Assembly (NCBI GenBank): GCA_036345935.2
Contig: JADWOT020000009.1
Location: 7,831,381 to 7,895,380 of the forward strand
Length of the DNA stretch: 64,000 nt
Source of the DNA: Taenia hydatigena
Taxonomy: Eukaryota; Platyhelminthes; Cestoda; Cyclophyllidea; Taeniidae
Reading direction: 5' to 3'
Shown: one piece after another, positions 48,668-62,300 of the stretch
How positions within the stretch are numbered: the first letter of the stretch is position 1
Layout of the letters: the number at the start of each line of letters is the position of its first letter
The notes under the pieces: generated by a model
The model's input: the letters and a program-made list of their open reading frames with translations, nothing else
Told to the model about the DNA's origin: nothing
Databases searched by the model: none
Made by a program: the position numbers and the translations under genes

Positions 48668-49594
48668 CTACTCGGCTCGCTTGGCAGTGCCCTCCTGCCT
48701 TACCCGCTCAAAAGTCGCTACACTGTAAGCGGCCTTTGAAAACAGTTGCAAGGATTCGTCTACCCTATGCAACATATTACAAAATTCATGCGTATTTGCA
48801 ATGTGTTGATGAACCTTCGCCAGTAACGTCTGTGTGTTGCACACGCTCTCCTCGGTTTTTCTAATAAGCTCTTTCTGTTCTGACATGTTTCTGCCCACAA
48901 GTTGGTCGGTGTCAGTGAGACCATCGACGGCTTTCTTTAATAAAGTCTTACTCCTTGACAACTCGTTGTCCAGTTTTTCCATGAGTTGATGCACAGAAAG
49001 CAATTTGGGCAATGGTTTGGTCACTGTTGATGCAGCGCAGTTGAAGTCAGCAAGTGGCATACAAGAATCCTGGCTGTGGTCACTATTAAAGATGGTCCAG
49101 TTGTTATCGTTCCACTGTTGATTTAATGATTCCAAAAATGGGGGTCCCTTAACCGGAGGTAAAATACAATTTCGGGTGTTTAAAACCGACGCATTAGACA
49201 TACAACGCTCGGACTGAATGGATTGTGTACTCGGAGCCGAGCCAGGAGGACCTTTGAGTGCACTCGATAACCGGTACTTTGCAGATTGCTTCAACTTCGG
49301 CAGTGATTCTGCGTATATCTTTCGTCGGTATAGACAGGAGGTAGCATAGACGCTCTTCTTAGTATTAGTTCCCGTTGATTTATACCTAGCTCTATAATTG
49401 GTAGGATGATAGACGTATAGGTCTGTGGTATTCTGGGCAAATACCTTTGTCTGTTGAAAGTATGGGTGCGTAAGTGTTTCACGAGTTGGTGCTGCTATGC
49501 CATGCGACCTGAGTTCCTGGCTCAAGTTATTGCCCATGCGGAGATGGCACCGGTTGAGATCCGACTGGGAGTCAATCCTCGTGCGATCAGCTGT
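48668..49594 (-). CDS. Uncharacterised coiled-coil protein
   Basis: A minus-strand frame ends at TAG 48668-48670. It opens either at ATG 49537 (290 residues) or continues to a TTGCAG acceptor just above 49594, which would add at least 19 residues from an upstream exon. The ATG has good context (CCGCATGG) and the product would start MGNNLSQE, matching the N-myristoylation pattern M-G-x-x-x-[ST]. The first 170 residues are basic, rich in Ser, Thr and Tyr and low in structure. Residues about 190-280 form amphipathic helices (LMEKLDNELSRSKTLLKKAV, EQKELIRKTEES, LLAKVHQHI). No family recognised. It converges on the pseudo-kinesin gene with 478 nt between stops. Confidence 0.6.
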   Translation of the reverse strand, partial: TADRTRIDSQSDLNRCHLRMGNNLSQELRSHGIAAPTRETLTHPYFQQTKVFAQNTTDLYVYHPTNYRARYKSTGTNTKKSVYATSCLYRRKIYAESLPKLKQSAKYRLSSALKGPPGSAPSTQSIQSERCMSNASVLNTRNCILPPVKGPPFLESLNQQWNDNNWTIFNSDHSQDSCMPLADFNCAASTVTKPLPKLLSVHQLMEKLDNELSRSKTLLKKAVDGLTDTDQLVGRNMSEQKELIRKTEESVCNTQTLLAKVHQHIANTHEFCNMLHRVDESLQLFSKAAYSVATFERVRQEGTAKRAE

Positions 49595-52500
49595 CTGCAA
49601 TCAATGCGTTGGATGCTTTAAATATAACAGAAGCGACGCACAAACCATGCTTGATTTCCTCCTATCTTACATTTTGATCCAAAGTTCAAAATAAAAGCCC
49701 TCTTAAGGCAATACGCTTATGCTACCATTTACCTTCTGGCAAATCGCCAAAACATTTTAATTGATGTACCGAAACTCCGAAGCATTGTGCCCTCTAGATA
49801 ATCAAAAAAGCAAGTGAGACACACGAAAAAAACATTCATCAAAATATTAACCTTTTTTAAGGCCAAAATAAAAATCGGAAGGACAGAATGTAATGTGTAA
49901 ATTTCTACTCCACCTTGCAGTAACACGAAGTGCCGCCCACCCCCCAAAGACCTGTTTGTTGTGCGCAGAACTTCATTGTCAATCCTCCAATGTAATGCGT
50001 TTTTCGAGGGCAACAAAATCGAGAGTTTTAGGTTAGCACAATATACCAAAAGGCTACCCTTCACACTCCATTCAGTGGAAAATTAAAACTATTTTTTTGT
50101 AGATGTTGCGATAATAAAAAAGTTCAATGTCATCTTAATGTCGCTAACCACCAAAGTACTCGGCCCCTTATTGCACTTACAAAAGATTGAAGTTTTTTCC
50201 AACCAATTCATCGAAACAACCTTGGATATTAATGAAGTTAAGTATTTGGAACACAATTCTCAAATTAGAACTAGTACGATATGAAGGGAGCGATGCTGGC
50301 CGCTTGTGGAATATTGTTGGTGTTTATAGGTTTATGAATCAGCGGTGAATGAATCCATGCTCTTTCGCATCGTGTATGTGGAAAATAATGGGGCTCAATT
50401 TAGCTAGTGGCTTTTGTGCTTTAATGATGCAATTATTTGTAAGATTTTGCCTCAAATTCAACTTCTGCGATCGCTGCACCCAGAGGTCACAATAGCTTGT
50501 AGCTTTTCCTTGTTTCTAGCACTAAAATTTTCTCCTCATAAATGTTACTTTGAATTCACTGATAAAAAATTAGTCAAATAAAATAATTCGCCTTTCTTAT
50601 AGACTTCTAAAGAAGGGCATTTGTTAAAAATACGAAGTGTTGCAGTTTCTTAATTTCAGTGAACGCAGACCCTTTATGCTGGTTAACGTACGCACTTTTT
50701 AATCAAATCACTTTCTGAATAAATTTCGGCTTTAGCTGTATTTCAGAGACTATTCAATGGCTCTTGGGTAGGATTTGGCTGGTCCTGTGCAACTTATTTA
50801 AGCAAAGTCTCAAATTCTCGGTAACAATAATCCCCTACTATGAGAGCTGTCACGTTTTCAAAAATCCTGTTACTGACGGTCCGGAGATACGATGAGGTGG
50901 ACTCTTACGAAATGAGAGCCTGCCTTCACATTGTCATGTGCCAGCCTGCACTTGCGCGTGATGCCTGACTTTCACAATTACCTCCACTTGACTAGGGAGA
51001 CACGAACCACCCCATCAATTAGCGACAGACATTTTCTAATACCGCGCGCGGGTGGTCCTGCCGGCTCATTGACTAAACGAGACCAAATGAGGAAAGACGC
51101 ACAATTTTCCTCCTCCTCACCAAGTGGCCCTCGACATTTGCTGCCCATGTATATGGTCAACCACTGGTATTGCGGTTAATCGACCTCCATGGCGTGGACA
51201 CTTGCTCCAATAGTTTTCTTCAGCCTCTCACCAGAAGTTCTCCTTGCTTGACTCGCATGTTTACGGGGATTAAAATCTACTGAGGAATTAAATGAATAAA
51301 GTTGAGGGGAGAAGGGAACAGCCCATTAATAAACTGTTGCAGATATCGATAAGAAATATGATCATTTTCTCGCGTAAGTATAAAAGTTAGTGATTATCTA
51401 AGCAGTACTTAAAAGGCATCATTTGAAAGCATAACCGAGTTTCCGGGCCAATAAAAAAATGAAAAAATTGGTTGTTTGCTTGTTTTTAAGGAAAAAAGCA
51501 TTCACTTGACTCTAAAACATATTCCCATTAAATGGAAGGCAGCCACCACATTGAAGAGAAATGCACCCTCGGTTTGGTCGGCGAGCCAAATTAGATCCGC
51601 ACGTGGTGTGTTAGCACACGCCACGTGTGCACTACCGAACCAATTAACCGGAAACAAACAAATTAAGGCGTCTTTTTAAGTAACCTAAACAGATATGTAG
51701 GGAGGAGTTGTGCAGGTACATTCAAACATACAAACTGTCGCTGTCAGAAATTGTATTGTTTGTATGTGAATATTTGAAGCTGCACAAAATTTACTCAAAT
51801 ATGGGAGTTCAGGCTTCGAGTGATTTTATTAAAACATCTTGATGCTATTAAATTATAATGGCATCCAAGATCAAACTTGTGGCGCAGCTCAAAACAGTGA
51901 CGCGTTAGACTTATCTGATAGTCAAAATTGTCTTTCAATTTGGAGAACGAAAGTCCAAAAGCTTGATCGAAGGCTAGAATGCTATGTCAATAATTTACAT
52001 TGGTTTAGCCAGAAACGCAAATTGTGAGATTACAATGGGGAGTTTTTAGTGATTTTGTCAATTTTTTATAATTATGACGCATTGGAAAAAAGAACGTAAT
52101 GGATAGGTCAGCAAAAGAGAACAAAAATCTGGCTGCGTTCATTCAATGAGGGCATGATAAGCGGTCAAAAATGAATCGTCCTTTTGGTGAGAATATTGAG
52201 GAGTTGTGGTAAAATCAGTTTAACCATGGTGTCACCAAGTCAGCGTCCACCTAATTACCCTAGCTACGCCGGGAGCAGATGTCATGCATCTACACACGCA
52301 CACATGTACACATACACACCTTCCGTTGCAAGGAACATGACGTTTGTCACCCTCAAGCAGGTTGGATGGTCGTGGCATTTGACTTGGTGCAAAGATGATC
52401 GTCATCCAGACTAATTAGGACAAGTTGCCATTTTCTCAAACTAACCAGAGGGAGTAAAATGTGTTTTGCCCACGATAAACAGAGTGGCTTAATTCAAATT

Positions 52501-55127
52501 GCACATGAATATCATTGCTACAACAAGGAAACCTCTCAGGTTGTTGGTTTTAAAGGACTCCTTGATGCCACTTGCCCCTGCTATTTGTGCGATCAGATCC
52601 AAGAGGATCGCCAGTGTTGTCGAAGTCAATGCTAGCGTTCGCCGATAAGTTGGTGAGCCCAAGTGAACTTTCGTGGATGGGGCTAAGGCGACTGTGTTTT
52701 GTGATTGTGAAAAATACATACTTCCCGCCTTGGGTTCAGAGTGGCAATTTATTAACGTTGATTACTGTTATCTTAAAAGAAAAGGGTCAAACCATTGTGA
52801 CCTTTTATGATGACTGCTTTTAAGCACATGTGCATAATTCGAAATCACACTATTTTAGCACAAATCCGCACCCCTTGGTACTTTGATAAATTGTCACAAA
52901 TTTTAAAGATTAATCATCGAAACTATTGGAAGTTAAAGTATCTTAAAGGAAATGTGGTAGAAAAATATAATGCACCTAATTTGGCAAAACCAATTTTTTC
53001 TTTAAATAAACTAAATATGGGGTTATTTAAGTTACCGGAAAAAAATACTTGTGGAGTTATTAATTGAGTTGCCTCCGAACTTTGTTAATTAGTGTCATGG
53101 GTTTTGGAAATCTGTACCATTTGAGCAGGGCCTAGTATCGTGTCGCTTCAGCTAATACTTAGCAGTTCATTACGAGGGAACTTTCTTTTCCCCATCCCCT
53201 TTCTCCCCACTCTATCAAATGCAGCATAAACATACGTCCAAGGCAGTGGCGGGAATGTGGGGTGGGTGAGGGTGACATGTGGGGGGGAGGCAGACTATGG
53301 AATGCGCTCCTAATTACCTTCACCCGACGCTAATCAGACCAGCCACTAATTGTATAAATAATCCCCGTCACTTTGCAGCCCGTTGCCGCTGCAACAGTTG
53401 CCTTTTGGTGACCTTTTTGCGTAAATATCGCCGAAATTCAAATTTACCGTCTCCTTGGCTGTGCATTGTTTATTTTAGAGGCACCAACTCGTTGCAATTA
53501 AGTGGAACTAGATTGTCGCATACACTCAAGGCTCCTAATGATTCAAGCAAAGCCGTGGCGGTGTCCTTCACATGATGAGATTCGCTAATGACTCCAAGGT
53601 TGCTTGTATGCCCGTGGGTTACCAGGATTTCCATAATGAAATTGCAGAAGAATGGGACACAATACAAAACTGCACTTTTCTTTTAGCGCCATAATGGAAC
53701 CAAAATTGAAAGTCTCAAATCCTCATTACTTTTTATCTGAGATTTGCTTTGAACAGATTGGATTGGTTCGAGTTACGCAATTGCAGTGATCTCCTTCAAA
53801 CAAGGAAATCACACTTATAGAGTTTGTTACGTAACATCTATTTCCTCCTAATAGATGCTATAGTGATATGGTATAAATGAAAGACTAGGACTTCAGAAAA
53901 GATGCACGAGATATGCGGAGGCTGTGATGTAATTAGTAATTTAAAAGTCGACACGCTACAAGACAGCATAATATCCCCAAAATTGGTAATCGGTTTATGC
54001 ATGGTTCAAGATTTTTACTTAATTGCTTATTTATTGCATTGAAACTAAGTTATTTTGCCTCAATCCAGTTTCATTTGCTGCATTGAAATAGAGGCGATTC
54101 AAACGAGAGAGTGCAGCGCGATTTTGCTGCTATCTTTAGTAGATCCACCGGTGCAGTACTTGAGTCGCTCCGACGGCAGTGATGCTGCGGCTGTGCGTCA
54201 TTGCAGACTCGCGGGTTAGGCTCTCGGTGCCAGAGTGGCATGGTGCACGTACATATTCTGGCATGGGTGCTGTTTTGTTTCGTCGCAGCGCCAAAAATTT
54301 GCGTCTTCGTTTCTCAGCCAATTTTCACAGACCGTGGGTAACCAATTAATTAATGGATTGCAAACACCATTATATAAGTAGCAACGATGAGGAGAAGCCA
54401 TGCTCATTGTGCATGACTGCTCAACATTAACTCGGCTTCTAAAAAATTAACTCTTTAAAGGTATTGAATCTTCCACCACTAGCTTTGAAGAAACATATAT
54501 TTGGCGTTTCATACTTGGAAATTAAATTTGAAAACGAGTCGAACTTATCTACAAGTTACCAAGCCACTACATGCTAGAATGCTTAAGTCCTTTCGAATAC
54601 TTGCAATCAGCCCCAAACGGAAGAAGAATGCATGTATATCCGAAGTCAATAAAGGTAATAAAGACCTACTACACAAATTAATAAAAATAAAAATGCAAAC
54701 TTATTTTAGGATAAAGTAAGAGCGAATTTCGATAAAAAATTAGCTTTAGACTGCCGGGTCTGATTGCTACTTGTTCACGAGTTTGCGTTGTAGTAGTCAG
54801 AAACTCAGAACTTGCTTTTTCTATGAGCAACAGGAGGGTAGAAGGATACCGACAACGACGATAAGAGATGGGATTTAAAAACTAGGTGAAAAATTGTGGC
54901 GTGGTATTTTTTGTTGTGCATTATGTCGAGAAGTGCGCGCATGCGCTGCCTCCACTGATTGGATGCTAGTAGGAGGACTTCAACGCGCCCCTAATTCCCT
55001 CTCCCCCATTCTCCCCTCCTCGTGTGCCATCTCCGCGACCGACAAGTGCGCTAAGCAGACATGCACGCACCTGCACACACGCAAGCACCCGCGCACGCAA
55101 GTCAAGTGAAACACCCTTTCTGAGGAA
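49595..55127. other. Gene-poor region
   Basis: No coding exon is supported on either strand. The sequence is AT-rich with short C/G-rich islands at about 51000-51170 and 53190-53290. Open frames in these islands (for example 50931-51179) have stops in all other frames but no domain or splice context. Repeated AATTA/TAATT words become frequent to the right. This is likely intergenic or a large 5' region of the ZFHX-like gene. Confidence 0.45.
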
Positions 55128-55190
55128 ATGCGCAAGATCCGCCTACCGGACAGTTCCACGGTTTTCTATTGGGAGGGCATACATGATCAG
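55128..55190 (+). CDS. Candidate 5' coding exon upstream of the ZFHX-like gene
   Basis: An ATG at 55128 opens MRKIRLPDSSTVFYWEGIHD and ends in frame at CAG|GTGAGT (55190/55191), a strong donor in phase 0. The frame is closed just upstream. It could be the first coding exon of the ZFHX-like gene 4 kb downstream, or part of an unrelated transcript. The next recognised exon (59394) starts in phase 2, so at least one exon would have to lie between. Confidence 0.35.
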
Positions 55191-58100
55191 GTGAGTTGAG
55201 CATTTGAATTAGCCTTAAATGTTTTCACAAATGCCTGAAGCTATATTAAGGAGAGTATCATGCATAACCCAACTAAATTCGATGTGCAATTTTAGTGTAC
55301 CAGATTTTCTGCTTACCACCTTTGCCTTGAGACACTTATCAAATGCCAAAATTCTTTGCGTTGAAGCGTAGGGTTTATTTGGAAGCAATGTTGCATCTGA
55401 ATGCTAAATCATTTGTAAAGTAGGCATTAAAAATCGCGTTGGTTGTAAAATTTGGCAAGAATTATTTTTTGACACATTGTGATGTTGATTGTCCTGCTGA
55501 AGGCCTATCACATTGGAGCTACACACAGCCTAAAGCTCTTTTGGTGTATTGTAATTGGTTAGCCTTCACTTCTGTCATTCACTAAAGTGCCAATGCTTTT
55601 GGTATCCTGTTTTCTATTAGAGGCTCAAATGATAATATTCGTATGCTTTAGTTCCAAATAAAGGCTAATTTTGACAGTCTCTACCAAAACGATGTCTTAT
55701 CGAATAGACTCCTCCTCGAATTGATACACATTTAGGCTTATTTTTACACGACATTCTGACTCCTCCCATTATGGGGGTGGGGTTGCACAAGGCGTTAATA
55801 ATGCCAACGTTGTGACAGCAGTGTCACCTATGTCGAGGTAAACGTAATTAATTAAGCATTATGACACATTTAGCTTGATAGAATCCAATTTTCTTTCTTC
55901 GTCAAATTGCATTATCGTCTCTTCAGAAGATGTTGATCTTTGGGACTTCATGCACTGTGATCTGTCTAGGAAGAACACAACGTAATGGAAGACCCGCACA
56001 ATGAAAAGGAGCATAGATGTGCCCTTGCATTTGCAGGGATCAAATTTCTAGGTAAAAATAAAACAATAATGTTATGACTGCTTCACGGACAATCAGCCTA
56101 CGATTTAGTGCTCCATCACCACAATCCCATGGTGATTCTGTGAATCTTTAGGAAACGAGGAGATTGTGAGATCAGCCGTTCGAAATTTGTGGTTTCAACC
56201 TTTATCACAAATATTTCCCTTTGCCTGACGAACTTGAGAACGTGATTAGCTGAAGGGTAATAATAACGTTGTTATCGCATGTTGGGTGTATTGTCAATTA
56301 CTTGTTGGTAGAAAGTGATTAGGGAAATTAGTTGACGAAGATTGTCTGATTGCCCTCAGGCGATGCAGAGGCCCTTGGAAGTTCCAAATGGGAGGCGTTC
56401 AGTCATTTTAAGGCTCGGAATAATAATTAATCCACAGTTTTTAATTAAAGTAAGTGTCTCAAAACCATTTTCGATTTCATCAAAATAATTTCAGTTGTAG
56501 TCGATATTTCTGAGGTTATCAAAAGCAAAACAAGGAATAATATTTTCAAATGATTACAATGCTTTCGTGGTCGCATTCGAAACAAATTCACACAGACCTC
56601 CTAAATCCTTAAGCGATCTTAATTGAGCCAGCTGCTAAAGGCACATTGACAGGATTTGCGTGCTTTTTGACCTAGTAAACATTTTTCTGAAGGATTTCTA
56701 ATCCTAGGTCTCTGAGATCGTAAGTATTCAGCTATGTTAAATCCAAAAGGGAAATTCGCTCAAGGCTAATGGTCTGCAAGGAATGGTACCTGTTTAATTG
56801 GCTTGGTGTGCAGGACAGATTTATGGATGTTTGGAATGGAAATTACCCTTGTATATCGAACACTCAGGCAAACGCTTAGCTGGACTACATATAATCTTCT
56901 AATTCCACATCCGTGAAAGATTTGACAAGTTGAATAAAATTTCACTGGCATCAGTGACAAGGGAGGACACATTGTCACCACGACGCAACAGTTGTTTGAA
57001 ATTTAACTGCATAATTTGATTCTCCCTACTTTGTCAAGGATGAAGAGAGGATGGAGGGGGAGGGGGGGGCAACATCCAATCCCCCCAACTTTACCTTCAC
57101 CCTATGCTTTAGTCACATCCTCATTCTCATCCCTGTCTGTGAACCGATTGACAGGGAGGGACTGTCAAAATGCATCAGCTAATCAAACTTCCTCTGGCCG
57201 TCAGTCATTGAATTAAATGTCTTCTACACCTGACAACTGTTCTCCTTGTTTAGAGATCTCCAGCACTCCACCATCTCCGTATTATGCTGACATGTTTAAT
57301 AGGATAGTGAAAATCAAGAAAATAACTTTGGGTGCACAGATGTAATAAGGAGATTAGATCAGTGGACTAATTGCATTCAGATGTTGCACACCCAAGGGAC
57401 CACATATTTGATTAGTTCAGCAATCGTGATGGAGACGGATTGATATTCTTAATAATTAAGAGGCAGAATGTAGAGGAACTAAAAACAATGTAGAAGGCAA
57501 ACGCTGTGGATTTTAAACTATCTTAATGAAAAATAGCTATCTATCATCAATCACAGGCAGTAAGCTGAAGCTGCCTGTTTTGGGTATGCTTTCCACACCA
57601 TCATAGTTGCCACACAGCTATGTACAGTCGATGGCAGTAAACGTGATGCTGAGCGCCTAGACAGACCGGTAAAAAAGAGGACGGAATTTCGGCAGCCTTA
57701 GCACACTTTGCTTAACGGAAATTTCGTAACCCGAACGAAGTTTAACTGATAATGGTTAAATGTGCAGTGCTTTGTCTAAAGAATGGCGCGCGCATGATTT
57801 GTCAACAATATTCACTAAACTGGTCAATCATTCTGATGAAGCAATTAATTATGCTAAATCGCTTTGTAAAAATGCCTGAAATGTGCTTTCCTTCTCAAAA
57901 TATTTGTTGGTGTAAGATTTAGAGGAGGGAGGTTTCCTTGAAAATTATCTACTCGTAGTGGCTACATCGTTGATAAAAAGCTTTTGCCGCCTTGGGATAC
58001 TTCAAATTAAATTTCCGAAAATCTTATTTAGATACCATTAGACCTCTTAATTTTCGGAGTCAATCTATCAAGCTGCTTTCTTCAGAAAAAGGGTAGATAT

Positions 58101-59393
58101 CTCGTAAGATAGGGTAGGATGGATCTGTACCGTGGTAAAGTAATTACTCTTTGGTACTCCGTATACCGTAGCAGATCGTTCATCGTACTAAAGCGAGGCC
58201 TTTTAAATTTTTGGCTGCAATTTAACTGAAGCACTCACTGGGTCAATTAACTCCATTTCCCTCAAGCAGTGATTAGTGGACATTGCTGAAATGTGATTAC
58301 AGTCGTTGAAGACTCTCTCTTTTGAGAAGTGGGAATTAAGCCGAGCTTTGAGGCCGGAGGGAGGAAGCAGGAGGAGGAGTAAGGAGAGTCGAAGAGATGC
58401 AGTGTGGACGTGTAGAGAATGAGGATTCTCCTCATGTTAACTCGATTATCCAATCAAACCGAGACTGCGCTCTAATCAGATTCTGCATTGTGTGCTCGGC
58501 TAAACTAATAAGGTGCGTGCACGCGGGCACTGGAGGTTGAAACTAAACGAGGCTAAAAGAAGACGCTAAATCCTTTTTTTCTGGCCAATTAAGCTACCCT
58601 ACAACAAGTGGGTGTTGGCAGAGGGGAGGTGAGGATGGAATAGGGCTAAAATTTAAATTAAGCGAATAAATTCTTTAATCCCACGACAAAAAGAGAGCTT
58701 CAAAATACTCCGTCGTAAAGTATCTCTTAAATGAGACATCTAAGTTTCCTTGTAAGCTGATCAACTAGAGATTGATGCAGCATTTCATTATTTTTATCGA
58801 AAAGCACAAAATAAGAGGATTACACAATCATTTATCAATGAAGGCTTAATTGCCTAATTGATGTCAAAATAATTTTCATTATTTCATTCATGCGGAAAGT
58901 AGTACATTGGTTTCCTTGCGTGGAGAATGCCTCACAATTAAGGACTTAACGCTACTGTTAAGCAGAGAAACATTCGTTCAACTATTCATCCTCGAAAAGC
59001 TCAAATCCATTTCCTCCAACTTCAGCAGCCACAAACTATATTTATAGCGCTGATTAAACACTTCTGCCTTGACATCCACGCTACACATTGCTTCTTTAAT
59101 GCTAGTACACACTGATGAGAATTATCTAAGGGTCGACGTCATACTGATACCAAATAAGTAAGTATTAAGTGTATACTGGGCTTCACATTTGTCAATTTAA
59201 GTCAGTTCTATAATTACTCATGCATGAATGCTTACTTCGGACAAATAATTAAGCGTACGCACCAAATGACGGCCTCATAGTTAAAGAATCTAAAACTATT
59301 CAAACTCTTTAAAAGTTCTGTTACTTAGTATACGCTACAATGGGTTGGGTTCAATAACACACGGCAAGTTAAAGCCATTTTGTTGCTTTTTAG
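55191..59393. other. Probable intron or regulatory region, ATTA-rich, no supported exon
   Basis: Only short frames. Homeodomain-type core words (TAATTA, ATTA, AATTAA) recur, for example near 55845, 56430, 57455 and 57845. Poly-purine/G-rich tracts occur at 57050-57070 and 58350-58390. Long non-coding flanks are usual for developmental transcription factor genes such as ZFHX, but the motif density was not tested statistically. Confidence 0.35.
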
Positions 59394-62300
59394 AGTGAAG
59401 AAGGAAGTCGAAATGAACCCTCCGATGATCGAACCCTTAGCTGTCAACTTAACAGTAATGGCACCGCCATCAGCACCTTTAGAAATGGAGGCAGGAAACA
59501 GCGGCTGCATCTACTGCCTGACGAAAGTTGTGCATCCGCGGTTGGGACGAGGTGAATCGTACGCCTGTGGATACAAACCTTACCGTTGCGAAATCTGCAA
59601 TTACTCAACCATGACCAAGGGCAATCTGGCTATTCATGAGCAGTCTGACAGACATTTGAACAACGTACAGGTGAATGCTCTATCAGTTAGAAGGTATCCG
59701 TTGGAATCGCACCTTAAGAATTCTCCATATTTTATAGTAAAGTAAATAGCATCATCATTAATCCATTGTGCTCTGCTATGGCAAACTTTAAATTTTGAAA
59801 TGTGCCATTAATCACAATCTTTGCTAAAAAGGTGACGAGAGAGGTGACATGACTGACATATTTAATGATCGCTTTTGATAGGAATATGATCAGCAGCAAA
59901 AACTACAATGTGTCCACAAATCCAGCGAACAGGACACCGCAAACCCATCAATTAGCACTATACCAACATCAGCGAATCAGAATTCACTTCCCGCTATGAG
60001 TTTCTTCCCCCAGACCTATTTCGCCTTCCTCGAAGCCTTCAGCCAGAAAGATGGCACTTGCCAAATGAACGACTTCAGTCCCAACCTCCTTGAAGTAGCT
60101 GACCACACGCTCTTCTGTCAGATTTGTGGCGTCTTTGGTACAGACAGCGTGGAGGAGCTAATAAGTCACGCAGAGCAGAACCGCATACCCACGAACCTTG
60201 ATTTAGCCAATCAGCAGCTGACCACCCACGCATTAGGGATGTGGCACTGTAATCTATGCGCATATAGGAGTCCTCTGAAGGCAAATTTCCAGCTCCACTG
60301 CAAAACTGAGAAGCATGCACAGCGACTGAGCCTCCTGCTGCACTTGTGGGAGGGCAGGGAAGGGGGACTGGGAGCAATTCTTCCCACTTGTAACCTCCTC
60401 CTCCCTCCGTCCCCAAAGAGTAGCATGTACTGCCAGCTGCGCTGTCTACCCTGTGGTTTCTTTACGTGCTCTGTGCACAAAATGCGCGTTCATTGCCAGA
60501 CACCGGTGCACAGTTTTCTCGCGGGCATCTTTGGCGCTTTAGTAAGGAGACGGAGTCAGCTGAAGTTGTCACTTATGACGGCTTCCGAGGGAGGGAGTGT
60601 TGTGAACGGTGCGCGTGCTGTTTATGCATGTCGCAGATGTGAGATGACTTGCACTTCTTTGACAAGACTGATGCAGCACTTCCAGTCCGCAGATATTCAT
60701 GTAAGCTCTTTGAAGGCAGCATTCAATATCGCCTGAAAATTTCCAACATACCTTAAAAATTTTAGCCCAATAACAATTTACAAGTATTAACTGATTGCTG
60801 TGGCTTGTTAAAACCGAGTTGTTTTATTGTGGCCTAATGATTACGCCGGCAGGTTTAACACATGAAAATTGTGTTTAATACGTTTTAGAACACTAACTAC
60901 GTTTCAGTGAATAGCTGAAGCTGCAGGCAATGCACATTTGAAATCGCAGTATGACCACTGTAAAGCACAGAGTAATCTCAGTACTAAGTCTATTACTAAG
61001 AAAGACGATAGAACGGTGTTTCACTAAAGCTTGCAGTTTAATAAAACTTTAGGACCCTCTGGGCCGGCATCCCTCCGAACCGGAAGATGTGACTGTGTTC
61101 TGGGAATTTGACAACGAGAGTGGAATGCGGAACCAATTCGCAACGCTGACGGAAACAGCACAATTATTTCAAGTAGCAGATGTAAGAGGTGGGTGTTTAG
61201 AGGACAAAGGAAATAGGAACTGAATTGTTCCATAGTGTCATGGTGGCAGAGAACATGGTCACAAATGTGGAAGCTCACCGAGTGCTTAAAGAAAAAAACC
61301 AAAATGACCCATGATGCATTTAGGTAATAAGCGATGGCAAGCTGTCAATTTGCATGGACTTTATGGGTCACACCTCATTTTCTTGAGAAGAATGCTGTCC
61401 AAGAGAATCAGTAGATTTTTATTTTCCATAAGGCGATAATAGGTATTGCAGAAGTGGGTACTAAGGAAGACGCTTGTGGTTCATGTAACTTGTGAAATGT
61501 AATCTCACCTCTGCCCAAATTTTACTTTAATGCAAATTCAATGAGGCTGAACACCAATAATCATGCTTTTGGCTGAGCAACCGCTTGAAGTTCACCGCAC
61601 GTCAGCGAAGAATCTATTTAATTGAAATGTGTCGTAACACATTCATGCTATTCATTTCTAACATTGTAATACTATAGTTGAAAGCGTATAAACATGTGCA
61701 ACATAAATGCAAGTTTACCTACTTTTCGTAATTTAGAGCCAGACACATGCCGCAAGGAAGCGGAAGACGATTCCAACGCCCATACCGGGTCACCACTTTT
61801 GATAACAACTCAATGGGATAACGAAGTAAGTAGGGGTAGGCAACCCTTATCTTTGAAAAAATTCATGAACGTTGGCAACTGTTGCGTCTGTTAGGATTGA
61901 TTGCCAAAGGCACACAGAATGGAATTGGCAGGAGACTATAGCATAGCAGCTTGCTTATTTTCAGCACCATGAGTGCACTTTTATCCTATTCATTGACTTA
62001 AATAGGTCTTCAACATTATTTTGATGGTTCGGTCAATTGGAACTTACTTTGACTGCATTCAACCGCAGTAGCGGGGTGCACGAAAAAAAACGAATGGGGA
62101 CAAAGAGGAAAGTTTACCTGCCAATACGAGTTGCATGAATTAGGTTTTTCAGTACTTCCAAAAACGTACTCTGATGGCCTAAAAGTTTCTTGAGACTAAA
62201 GATGGCAATGCCAGAACAGACTATGGATTGTCAATGTACAGAGAACTGACGGAGTATTCACAGCATATTGGGCTATGCCGCCCACGTCGTCCAGTGGAAG

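Noticed and set aside
50931..51179. 82-codon frame in a GC-rich patch
   Set aside because: No domain or splice context; a mirror frame is open on the other strand.
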